From Chrysochromulina tobinii (taxonomy: Eukaryota; Haptophyta; Prymnesiales; Chrysochromulinaceae), in assembly GCA_001275005.1 (NCBI GenBank), contig JWZX01002121.1, positions 1 to 21,303 on the forward strand: a stretch of 21,303 nucleotides of DNA, in the 5' to 3' direction. Each line of letters opens with the position of its first letter. The stretch's first letter is position 1. This document shows, one piece after another, positions 1 to 7,509 of this stretch. Both the position numbers and the translations under genes were made by a program. Under the pieces are notes generated by a model, which saw only the letters and a program-made list of their open reading frames with translations, did no database searches and was not told the DNA's origin.

Positions 1-378
1 CGCGCCCCGGGGCGCGGGGGCGCGCGGGCGGACGGTGCCGGTGGGACCCGGGCCGCACCGCCATGGCGACCCCGCGCGCGAGCAGAGGTCGCACCGGGTA
101 GGCACCGTCTCGTTAGTATCCATTACCATACCGCTTATTTCAGCGGTTAAACAGCGGTTCGATACAGCGGTACCTGAACCCCCGAAGCCGCCGATCGGCA
201 AGGTAGCGCAACGCGCGGGAACGCGCTCCTTCTGGGGAGAGCACAGACGCAGACAGCGTAGGCGAAGAGCGTAGTGAGCGGTTGCCCTTGATCGAATTGC
301 GGATCCTGAGGCCTCTCAACCGTCGCCATCTCTTACCGACACGGTGAGAGCTTTCGAGCACATGCGCGGCGCGAAGGA
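1..378. other. Left-edge non-coding stretch with a palindrome and a triple octamer
   Basis: I see no convincing gene here. Bases 1-16 form a perfect GC-only palindrome. Around 140-173 the octamer cagcggt(t/a) occurs three times (after a t at 140, then in aaacagcggtt and atacagcggta) with 11-13 bp phasing. This is at or beyond the 3' end of the minus-strand reading frame that stops at 379. It could be 3' UTR and spacer. A tRNA was considered for the ggttcgat string and rejected. Confidence 0.4.
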
Positions 379-1314
379 TCATACCAGGGCCGGCACACCC
401 CACCAGCTTCGCAGTGCTCGTCCGTGGACAGCCCTCCGCCGCGGCTGCGGCGAAGGTTTGCACGGGGTGGAGGTGGGAAAGAACCCGAATCCGGCCGGCA
501 GGTCGGTAAGGGCCCAGCCAGAAGGGAGTTTGGGCAACGGCGCCAGACGCATCTGCGGCCAGAGCTCGGTGTCAGCAAAGCCCGGTTGCCTCTCGGCCTT
601 GAGCATGGCAATTGGGCTGAGCGTCACGAGCATCGCCGCAATCACGACGAGTATCGCACTCTTCCGCAGCCCGAAGCGTCGGCGGCCGGCAGCCATGGCC
701 TGGGTCAAGCGCCATGCCGAGCGCAGGCTCGGCCAGACGATGCTCACACGCTCGGCGGCTGCAGACGAGTTGGTCGCAGAGCGGCGGCGCTCGGCTTCTG
801 GAGAGCGCAACACACGCGCCAGGAAGGGGCTGCGCGTGGCTATCAGGCCAAATGAGTGGCTGGGGCCGTCGAGCATACTGATCGTGGATTGGGGTGAAAG
901 TGCCTCCGGGCTCGGCACGTTGAGGCACTCACCCCAGTTGGGTTCGCTCTCATCTCCCATCTTAGGGCTGTTCTTGTTGAGGCCGTCTGGCAGTCCGTGG
1001 GGTGCCTTCTGAAGGTGGCTCCGCTCGTTGAGGCAGTCACGGACTGAAGGCTTGTGCAGCGCGCCGACGGCGGTGCGGCCGCGGCGTCCAGAGGGGGGCG
1101 GCGCTCGCGAGGGTAGTGCGCCGAGACATAGGATCGCCGACGGCGCCCCGAGGCCCCCGTCATGGAGCGGTGCTGTCAGCGGCGCGGCGCTCCTCAAGAC
1201 CACGTCTGCCTCGACCGGCACCGTCTCAGACAAGGCAGCCGTGCCATCGCCAGGGCTGCTGGCAAGTCCAGCGCTGTCACTCGAGGGCTCACTCGTGCCC
1301 ATGACTGGCCGCAT
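379..1314 (-). CDS. Putative single-pass membrane protein, or last exon of the coiled-coil gene upstream
   Basis: I do not recognise this 311-residue reading frame. It is rich in Ser, Pro and Ala, with one hydrophobic segment at about residues 218-238. That segment is preceded by a basic stretch (RRRFGLRK) and followed by about 70 mostly polar residues, which suggests a C-terminal membrane anchor. Its first ATG lies 26 bp inside the end of the coiled-coil frame (stop at 1289-1291) but in another frame, and the frame stays open upstream of that ATG. The simplest explanation is one minus-strand gene whose frame changes through an unrecognised intron or a sequencing indel near 1290-1450. I found no intron with a good pyrimidine tract there. 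It could also be a chance frame in GC-rich DNA, so confidence is moderate to low. Confidence 0.4.
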   Translation of the reverse strand: MRPVMGTSEPSSDSAGLASSPGDGTAALSETVPVEADVVLRSAAPLTAPLHDGGLGAPSAILCLGALPSRAPPPSGRRGRTAVGALHKPSVRDCLNERSHLQKAPHGLPDGLNKNSPKMGDESEPNWGECLNVPSPEALSPQSTISMLDGPSHSFGLIATRSPFLARVLRSPEAERRRSATNSSAAAERVSIVWPSLRSAWRLTQAMAAGRRRFGLRKSAILVVIAAMLVTLSPIAMLKAERQPGFADTELWPQMRLAPLPKLPSGWALTDLPAGFGFFPTSTPCKPSPQPRRRAVHGRALRSWWGVPALV

Positions 1315-2986
1315 TGTCGGGCGGCGAGACGGGGCGGCGGCGGTGCCCCTCTCCCTCTCCGGGTTCCCTCTTCCCCCTGCCCCTCTCCCTCTCCCTCTCC
1401 GGTACCCATCCCTCTTCCTCGTCGCTGCTCTCTTCCTGACCGTGGTGGCCGATCAAGAAGCGCCGCTTGGCGATGGCAGCGGCGAGGTCCATCGCCAGCT
1501 GGCCATGCCCATGGAGCTGGCGGCCACCCACGTGGGCACACGCCTCATCAGAGCGCCGTTCGATATTGCGGCAGCTTGTCCGGCAACTGTCGACACCACT
1601 GCTCGCGCGCCCGTGGCGTGCACGAATCTCATCGAATAGCGCGACGTGCAAAGCCGCAGTTCGTTCTGGAGGTGCAACCTGCGAGGCTGTGCCGACCGTT
1701 GGGGAAGCGCGCACGACGAATGGCGCAACCTTTGGTTGGGGCGGCTCGGGGGCACGGGCAGCAAGCAGGTGCTCAATGGTCGCACGTGCACTGATGTGCG
1801 CCGGAGCAGTGGCAGCGGCGGCGTCCTCGCTGTGCGCAGCGAAAAAGGCCCAGGCCCTGGGCCACAGCGCAGCTACCTCTGCCAACGAGGCCATCTTTGC
1901 CGGGGCGGTGCTCGGCGCTGGGGCTGCGCGAGCGAGAACAGCAGCCTCAACGCGCGATGGTGAATGCTCCGGTAAGGAGGCAGGCGCGGAGCATATGGTG
2001 CTGGGCGCACCCGGGGATGTGGGCGTTGTGCTGGGCGAGCATGGGGTCGTGGGCGTTGTCGTGGGCGAGGAGCGACCGCTCGCAGCCCGGCTTCGACGTG
2101 GTGGCGGCGGCGGGGGTGGCGAAGGCGGCATGTCGACGGATTTCTCGAGGCTGTGACGGCACTCAGCGACCGAAGGCCCCCGTTGGAGCTCGGCTTCCTC
2201 CACAATGGGCACGGCCGCGACGCCCGTGCACGACGAGGATGAGGGCGGGAGGAGGACGAGGGAGGCTGACTCACGGCACGGACTGCCTTGCACTCGGTCC
2301 TCCTGCATCGTCTCGCGTAACGTGCGGCGCATGCTCTCCCCTAAGAACGCCTCGGCCCACTCTTTCTCGCGCTGCCAAGTGCTTGCCCATGTAGATTGTG
2401 CCTCGGCTACCGCTGCGAGCATGTCCTGGCGGAACCGCTGCATCTCCAACCGGTGCGCATGGGCCGCGGCCGCAATGGCAGCGGAGGCGGCTGCCTGCGC
2501 AGACGCGATCGCGTCGGCCTTCTCTTCACTGCGGCGTCGATTCGCTCTTGCAGCGCTCAGCTCGAGCTCGCGCTCGTGCAGAGCAGCCTGCGAGGCTGCA
2601 AGCGCCTGCTGCAAGTCATGTGCACACTTGCGATATTCAGCCGCCTCCTTGGACACGGCAATGAGTGTGCGCAGCTCATCCACACCGATTGCAACGGGAG
2701 GCTCGCGCATCTCCGCCTGCTCCAGCCATGCCTGCTGAACCGAACGAGGGTCACCAGGGGCATGCGTAGCATCGACTGACAGTCCTTCTCTGGCGCGAGC
2801 CCTGGGCCCCTCGGCAGAGAAGGACTGCGGCGCATCGACTGACAGATCATCTGCAGACTCCTCTGCCCGATGGACCCGTGGCACCATGCGCTTGACGGCA
2901 GCTGTGAACGAGTGGCTGCGCACCAGGTTGGATAGCACGCCGAAGCGCGTGTATGTCAGATGTGTCGGAGGGGCAGAAGTCGTCAT
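1289..2986 (-). CDS. Coiled-coil, proline/serine-rich protein of unknown function
   Basis: Unrecognised protein of 565 residues from the first in-frame ATG (2986). The frame is open further upstream to about 3076 without another ATG, so a 5' exon is possible. Residues about 102-228 have long heptad-like runs rich in Ala, Glu, Arg and Gln and should form a coiled coil. A proline run (about 287-296) and a Ser/Thr/Pro-rich linker (about 300-345) follow. The last 60 residues contain an acidic patch (ESSDEEEG) and an Arg/Glu/Gly repeat tract (PERERERGRGKREPGEG) encoded by a gagagg-type purine microsatellite. The alternation of coiled coil and disordered linker suggests a scaffold or cytoskeletal adaptor, which is inference only. 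Residues about 49-75 carry a small in-frame repeat (see 2769-2845). The downstream overlapping frame with a membrane segment may be its C-terminus. Confidence 0.6.
   Translation of the reverse strand: MTTSAPPTHLTYTRFGVLSNLVRSHSFTAAVKRMVPRVHRAEESADDLSVDAPQSFSAEGPRARAREGLSVDATHAPGDPRSVQQAWLEQAEMREPPVAIGVDELRTLIAVSKEAAEYRKCAHDLQQALAASQAALHERELELSAARANRRRSEEKADAIASAQAAASAAIAAAAHAHRLEMQRFRQDMLAAVAEAQSTWASTWQREKEWAEAFLGESMRRTLRETMQEDRVQGSPCRESASLVLLPPSSSSCTGVAAVPIVEEAELQRGPSVAECRHSLEKSVDMPPSPPPPPPPRRSRAASGRSSPTTTPTTPCSPSTTPTSPGAPSTICSAPASLPEHSPSRVEAAVLARAAPAPSTAPAKMASLAEVAALWPRAWAFFAAHSEDAAAATAPAHISARATIEHLLAARAPEPPQPKVAPFVVRASPTVGTASQVAPPERTAALHVALFDEIRARHGRASSGVDSCRTSCRNIERRSDEACAHVGGRQLHGHGQLAMDLAAAIAKRRFLIGHHGQEESSDEEEGWVPERERERGRGKREPGEGEGHRRRPVSPPDNAASHGHE
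2769..2845. repeat. 63-bp in-frame unit: inverted repeat bordered by direct repeats
   Basis: The 14-mer gcatcgactgacag occurs at 2769-2782 and again at 2832-2845, exactly 63 bp (21 codons) apart. Just inside lie 13-bp perfect inverted repeats, cagtccttctctg (2780-2792) and cagagaaggactg (2815-2827), around a 22-bp loop. On the coding (minus) strand it encodes two copies of LSVDA separated by 16 residues. The arrangement resembles a tiny inverted-repeat insertion with a target duplication that kept the reading frame. Confidence 0.7.
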
Positions 2987-3076
2987 CGGCTCCGACGCCG
3001 AAGACGCCACTGTACGGCACAGAAAGAGAGCACTTCGTCTGGTTCCCCACTCAAACCCTCCCCGCGCTCCCTCCAC

Positions 3077-3654
3077 CGCTAAGAAACGAGCTCGCCGCGG
3101 CGGGCGTGCTGGGCGGTGTGGCTGTGGGGGCCGGCGGATCTCCGGATACCGGATCTGCGCGGTCGGGGTCGCGGTGCGCGATTCGCTCGCTCCTACGCTC
3201 CAGCGTCACGGGACACGGCGGGGCCGGGGGCCGGGGCGCGGGGGCCGTACTGCACAATCTCATTTATTGCTCGTGAGGTCGTCCGTTCTCGCTCCCTCGA
3301 GCGGCCGCCGGGCCCGGGGGGAAAAGTTAGGCTGTCTATTTTACTATGTAACTTGTACTTGATAATACTTGCACTTATGACTTAACTTGCACACAGAGCA
3401 GAGCGAGAATGTGGCCTCCTTCGTCGCTGTCGATCGTGTCGGCAGCGCAAGCCCGCATTCGCAACGGAACGCGTCCAGCACGCCGGCGCACACGCACCCT
3501 GGCGGCCACACAAACCGCGTCATCCTTCATGCTTCATGCCTGTGATGATGGGAGATTCACCCGTCTCTGTAGACCGGCCACCGCGCGCGCGCGCGCGCGC
3601 TCGATTTCTCCTATTGGCCTCTCACGACAGCCATTGCTAGTGGACTCCTTCCGC
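3077..3654. promoter_or_regulatory. Spacer: 3' flank of the transporter and 5' flank of the coiled-coil gene
   Basis: No protein is supported in this 578-bp gap; reading frames here are short and lack domain signals. It contains a conspicuous AT-rich island (about 3326-3390) in a very GC-rich setting. Within the island the pentamer ACTTG occurs at 3351, 3357, 3367 and 3385, with two ACTTA variants between. A 19-nt alternating CG run lies at 3582-3600 and could adopt Z-DNA. Transporter termination and the coiled-coil gene promoter must both lie here, but no exact site can be assigned. Confidence 0.4.
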
Positions 3655-5121
3655 TCAGTGCTTGGCAGCATTCTTGAGGACCATGCTGCATCCAATGGCG
3701 GCAAGGAAGAGGCCGAGGCCCACGAGGCCGATATTGGCGTACATCTCGTTCCGGCGCGCCGGTGCAAGTGTCTTACCCTTGGCGGCGAGGGCGGCCTCCT
3801 CCTTGCGCGTGGCGAAGATGAACATGAGCGCCGGGAAGACGTAGACGAGCATCGAGCCGAGCAGAGCGCCCCCAAACGCGACGACAAGCCCGAGGTTCTT
3901 GAGCTTGAGGGCGAGGCCGTTCATGACAATAACGAGCAGCACCGTCGAGAGGGTATGCACCGAGGGATCCGCGGCCTTGCCGCGCAGCCCGAGCATGCCG
4001 AGCACGCCCTCGCGCAGCCCGACGAAGTTGAGCGGGTACGAGAAGAGGATGGAGGCCGAGATGCCCAGCCGCGCGATGAAGGCGAGTGGGTCCGAGGTCG
4101 CGTAGTTGTTGAGGATGAGCCCCTGCGAGGCGCCGCCGAATGTGAGGTAGCCACCGGCCATGATCGAACCCATCAGCAGCGCGGCGAGGCCGAATGCCTG
4201 CGCACACACGCGGGTGAAGGCCTGCTGCTTTGTCGAGCCGTCCGTGGGCACCGCGAGCTCGTTGAAGTACTTGGGCGCATTGTAGTGCGCAAGGAAGGCG
4301 GTCGAGAGCATCGAGACGAGCACGAAGGCGGATGGATTGAGCAGCGGGCGCGCGGCGGAGGCGGCAAGGAAGCGCGGCTGCGCGGTGGCAGCGATCGCAC
4401 TGTGGAAGGCGCCCCCGGCAGCGTATGAGCCGTCGAGCAAACGCAACCAGATGAAGAGCGCCGTGTAGAGCGTACCTGCGGTGCCGATGACCGAGCCAAC
4501 GGCGAGCGACGAGAGGTCACGCAACAGCGAGAGCGGCAGAAGCACGAATGCCGAGAGCGTGCAGACCCAAAAGTTGGAGTTGCGCAACAGCGTTGGCGCG
4601 CCCACAAGGCTCGCAATCGATGCGAACGAGTCGCCAAGGATGATCGTGTACGAAAGGCCACCCACGTAGGTCTTGAAGGCGATCGTGAGCGCTGGGATGA
4701 TGGAGAGCTGCGAACCAAAGATCTTGGCCCACGTGTCCTTGTACGTGGCCGTGCCCATCTCTTGGCCCACGCGCGCGATCAGCATGAATGTGTAGAATGA
4801 CACACCGCCAAGGAAGAGCAGGAGCGCCATCGCGGGTACGATGGCGATGGGCGAGGCCGAGAAGGCGGCGACGCCGGACGCCAGCGCGAGCACGCCCGCG
4901 CCGACAATGTTCTTTGAGAGGTTGATCGTGCTCGCACTCACTGTCGCAGTGCCGGCTGGCACTGTTGGCCCTGCGGCGACGAGGTCTCCATTGCCAGCCT
5001 CGACGGCGCTCGCGTCCGACCCCCCTGCGCGCAGCTGCGGACGTTGGATACCCTTCATATTCATCTGCGGCAGTGCAGACGTGCACATGAGCGCAGAGCA
5101 GAGTAGAGCATTCATGAGCAT
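3655..5121 (-). CDS. AAAP/SLC38-type amino-acid transporter with organelle-type leader
   Basis: This 488-residue single-exon protein should move amino acids, probably coupled to protons or sodium as is usual in the amino acid/auxin permease (AAAP) family. About 10-11 hydrophobic helices run from residue 65 to 482. Family hallmarks visible are NLSKNIVGAGVLALASG in helix 1 (67-83), a central LSTAFLAHYNAPKYFNEL (272-289) that matches the SLC38 loop/helix with conserved His and Glu-Leu, and GGYLTFG (323-329). The N-terminus is unusual: a hydrophobic signal-like segment (MLMNALLCSALMCTSA), then about 45 residues poor in acid and rich in Ala, Gly, Gln and Arg before helix 1. In algae with secondary plastids a signal peptide followed by a transit-like stretch directs proteins to plastid membranes. 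A secretory or vacuolar location is the alternative. It is divergent from the membrane protein at 5341. Confidence 0.85.
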   Translation of the reverse strand: MLMNALLCSALMCTSALPQMNMKGIQRPQLRAGGSDASAVEAGNGDLVAAGPTVPAGTATVSASTINLSKNIVGAGVLALASGVAAFSASPIAIVPAMALLLFLGGVSFYTFMLIARVGQEMGTATYKDTWAKIFGSQLSIIPALTIAFKTYVGGLSYTIILGDSFASIASLVGAPTLLRNSNFWVCTLSAFVLLPLSLLRDLSSLAVGSVIGTAGTLYTALFIWLRLLDGSYAAGGAFHSAIAATAQPRFLAASAARPLLNPSAFVLVSMLSTAFLAHYNAPKYFNELAVPTDGSTKQQAFTRVCAQAFGLAALLMGSIMAGGYLTFGGASQGLILNNYATSDPLAFIARLGISASILFSYPLNFVGLREGVLGMLGLRGKAADPSVHTLSTVLLVIVMNGLALKLKNLGLVVAFGGALLGSMLVYVFPALMFIFATRKEEAALAAKGKTLAPARRNEMYANIGLVGLGLFLAAIGCSMVLKNAAKH

Positions 5122-5340
5122 TTTTTGAGATGGCGTCTCATCAGAAAGCCCACAGTTTATTCGTCAATATTGGAAAGTTGCGACGGGAGGTTGAGCTCTG
5201 GTTTCTCTAGCAACGGGTCGGCCCAGTTTCATTTGCCAACGGAGTCCTTGTTGGAGGCCTGACCCCATGACAAACTGACTTGTCAAGTTGCGGATTGCGG
5301 GAGCATCAGGGCTGAGACTACTTCGCGACTACTCCCCGTC
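5122..5340. promoter_or_regulatory. Head-to-head promoter between the transporter and the small membrane protein
   Basis: The 219 bp between the two opposing start codons must serve both genes. An inverted CCAAT box (attgg, 5169-5173) lies about 50 bp upstream of the transporter ATG. A short palindrome acttgtcaagt (about 5279-5289) contains the ACTTG pentamer that recurs in other spacers of this window. No TATA box is evident. Confidence 0.5.
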
Positions 5341-6027
5341 ATGGCGTCAGCTACTCGCGACGTCGACGAGGTGATGAAAATGTTTCCGACGACTTACTCG
5401 GTGCTCGTCTCGGTCGCGGCCTTCGAGGCCGCGTGGGGCTTTTACATGCTCTGCTGCACGAAGGGAGCCCTGGCCGCCGCCATAGGCCGCCACCTCGAGG
5501 TGGGGTCCAAGGCCTCTCCGGCACTCGAGCCCGCGCTCAGCTACGCCGGCGGCCTGCGGCTTGCGGTCGCCTTGACTATCCTTGTGGCCGTTACCACGCC
5601 GTACGTCGATGACGAGGACTTTGCACATCTCACGCACCGCCTCGCCGTTGCTGCCATCGTGCACACCTGCATCCTGCAGCCCTACATGGCCGCGTGCCGC
5701 TCGGCGCCACGCATACCGACGGCCTGCTGGATGTTCGTCTCGCTCGTCGAGGGCGCCGTGCTCACCGCCTCACTCGCCGCCGAGTCGAACTTCGATCTCG
5801 TGAAGCTCGCCAACTACCACGTGTTCTGGTACTTCCACGCCGCATACGTGTGCCTCGCCGTTGGGTTCGTGCTCAGCGTGTGGGCGTCGGGCGCCAACTG
5901 CTGCTGCGCCCCCACTGACAAGGTGGAGTTATCGGGCATCGAGATTGGAAGCGGCGACCTCGCGGCGCCGCTCTTTGACGAGAACCGGCACCAGCTCAGC
6001 CCCTCGAGCCGCCGCCTGCTCTCGTAG
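5341..6027 (+). CDS. Small polytopic membrane protein of unknown family
   Basis: Not recognised. The 228-residue protein starts at a clear ATG and has four or five hydrophobic segments, at about residues 17-40, 68-88, 99-120, 126-147 and 158-182. The fifth segment, rich in Phe, Tyr and Trp, is followed at once by a Cys triplet (NCCCAPTDK, about 186-194) at the membrane border, a typical place for S-acylation. The hydrophilic tail contains GDLAAPLFDEN and ends in SRRLLS, resembling acidic/dileucine sorting signals. The general shape (short four-to-five-helix membrane protein with cytosolic sorting tail) fits an endomembrane or vacuolar protein, but that is inference. It shares its promoter with the amino-acid transporter. 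Confidence 0.75.
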   Translation: MASATRDVDEVMKMFPTTYSVLVSVAAFEAAWGFYMLCCTKGALAAAIGRHLEVGSKASPALEPALSYAGGLRLAVALTILVAVTTPYVDDEDFAHLTHRLAVAAIVHTCILQPYMAACRSAPRIPTACWMFVSLVEGAVLTASLAAESNFDLVKLANYHVFWYFHAAYVCLAVGFVLSVWASGANCCCAPTDKVELSGIEIGSGDLAAPLFDENRHQLSPSSRRLLS

Positions 6028-6579
6028 GCACCCAGCACACTGCACCCGAAGGGCGGCGTGTGTGCGCCGAGTGCGCGCCGAGTAGGCTTTCTCCGGTAAA
6101 GGGCAGGGCCATGCTGGTGAGTGTGTCGCGCGCTGCTGGCACGCCGCACGAGAACGCAGGGGCTGTCATCCTACATGTGGGGCTCACCGTGCGACAAGCT
6201 CAGACGACGGCGCCATGGCCCGCCACCTGGGCTCAGGAATGGGCAAGCCCGGGCTCTGTGTAATCAAGAATCGCGGGCACGGATCTCGGATGACACCGCA
6301 TCGCGCGCGGTATGGGTAACACACACGTGGGCTTACACGCGCGCGCGGGCGGGTGTGCCGTAGTCTGCTGCATGGTGTATTGCACTGTGGATACTGAATT
6401 ACTGTGGACTGTGCTGGCTGCTGGGTACGCGGTAATTTATGATTATCTCGCTCGAAGCCAAGGTACTTGACTTGACTTGGCTTGACTTGTCTCGCCTTAG
6501 TTCACTCTACACATGTTTGGAACTGAACGATAACGTGTTTGGAACTTTGGATGTTTTGTTCACACAGGGGAAAGAAACG
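6028..6579 (+). promoter_or_regulatory. Spacer and 5' region of the MLF gene, with a pentanucleotide microsatellite
   Basis: No protein is supported in the first 400 bp. The reading frame of the MLF gene is open from an ATG at 6439, but that extension has no family similarity and is probably untranslated. At 6465-6489 there are five tandem pentamers: three ACTTG, one GCTTG, one ACTTG. An 11-bp direct repeat tgtttggaact occurs twice (about 6512 and 6537). The string gttttgttcacacag ending at 6567, 12 bp before the likely ATG, looks like a splice acceptor, so a 5' UTR intron is plausible; an upstream donor could be the gta at about 6463. Confidence 0.4.
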
Positions 6580-7509
6580 ATGCTTGGTGTTCCAGACGAC
6601 CGTCGCCGGCGCGGCGGCGGAAGCGGCCGCCCGGCCAATCCGTTCGAGATGATGGACTTGCACATGTCGCAGATGATGCAGCATATGGATTCGATGTCGA
6701 TGGGCGGGTTTGCAGGCCGTGGCGGCGGCTCACTCATCAACCAGATGATGGGGCCGACAGGCCTCATGGGTGGGATGGGCGGAATGGGGTCGATGTTTGG
6801 GACGGGGATGCCAGTCGGCGGCTGCTCTTACAGCTCGTCCTCGTACTCGTGCTCCTCTGGCGGCCCCGGAGGCCACTCGGTCGAATACAGCTCCTCGTCG
6901 CATGGCCTGCAGCGGCCAGGAGAGCAGATGGTCCGTGAGACGCACCGCAACTACCGCGACTCGAGCGGGCAGGAGGCGCTCGGCGTCTCGCGGCACATTG
7001 GTGACCGCGGCCGTTCGGTTGTTGCCGAGCGCGCGGCCGACGGGCGCGAAACCCGCACCAACAACCTGATCAACATCGAGGACGGCACGGCTTTTGATCG
7101 CGAGTGGCGCTCTAATGCAGGCGCGAATGCGGTCACGCAGGCTCGCATGCAGAGCCGGTCGACTGGGTCAGCGCTCGGCGGCCCCGCTGCCACATTTGCA
7201 TTGGCCGCGCCACCGCCCACGCGCCCACACCAGACCGAGTCGGACAGGGCCGCGGCTCGTGAGGCCCACCGGCAGTACGAGCAACAACGCGACAAGCTCA
7301 TCGCGGATGCGCGCCGCCAGCGCGAGGGTCAGACGATCGCGGCCGTGCCGAGCCGCGGCGCGGGCGTGCCGGCGCTCACCCTGGCGGGCGATGCCAGCGG
7401 CTACGGCCGCCATCCGAGCTCGTCACGCACGAGCGGCACACGCGGCGGCGACGAGGCGCTCGCGTCGCGGCTGGCGCAGCAAGAGGCGCGCCGTGCGGGT
7501 CTCTACTGA
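6580..7509 (+). CDS. Myeloid leukemia factor (MLF1-interacting) family protein
   Basis: Member of the MLF family, small proteins of nucleus and cytoplasm linked to transcription control and protein-aggregate handling in animals and protists. From the ATG at 6580 it has 309 residues. The N-terminal third is Met/Gly-rich (LHMSQMMQHMDSM, then GG-M repeats). The diagnostic core at about residues 117-176 shows MVRETHRNYRDSSGQEALG, then RHIGDRGRSVV, and NLINIEDGTAFDREW; these match the conserved VRET..YRDS, HIGDR and N-(I/L)-(E/D)-F-(E/D)-W blocks of MLF proteins. A Ser-rich stretch (YSSSSYSCSS) precedes the core, as in homologues. The remaining C-terminal 130 residues are basic and low complexity. 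An upstream in-frame ATG (6439) would add 47 unrelated residues across a likely splice acceptor, so 6580 is preferred. It is convergent with SURF6. Confidence 0.85.
   Translation: MLGVPDDRRRRGGGSGRPANPFEMMDLHMSQMMQHMDSMSMGGFAGRGGGSLINQMMGPTGLMGGMGGMGSMFGTGMPVGGCSYSSSSYSCSSGGPGGHSVEYSSSSHGLQRPGEQMVRETHRNYRDSSGQEALGVSRHIGDRGRSVVAERAADGRETRTNNLINIEDGTAFDREWRSNAGANAVTQARMQSRSTGSALGGPAATFALAAPPPTRPHQTESDRAAAREAHRQYEQQRDKLIADARRQREGQTIAAVPSRGAGVPALTLAGDASGYGRHPSSSRTSGTRGGDEALASRLAQQEARRAGLY

Noticed and set aside
141-180. tRNA T-loop-like string ggttcgata
   Set aside because: It is part of a short tandem repeat, and no cloverleaf arms or acceptor stem could be paired.
3296-3320. Dense run of XhoI, NotI, ApaI and SmaI-type sites resembling a cloning polylinker
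   Set aside because: GC-rich palindromes are common in this genome, the surrounding DNA is not vector-like, and no vector backbone is present.
3409-4428. Plus-strand open frame of 339 codons opposite the transporter
   Set aside because: It is Glu/Arg/Gly-rich low-complexity sequence that is the antisense of a clear transporter gene.
6439-6579. 47-residue N-terminal extension of the MLF protein
   Set aside because: It crosses a microsatellite and a likely splice acceptor, and has no similarity to MLF N-termini.
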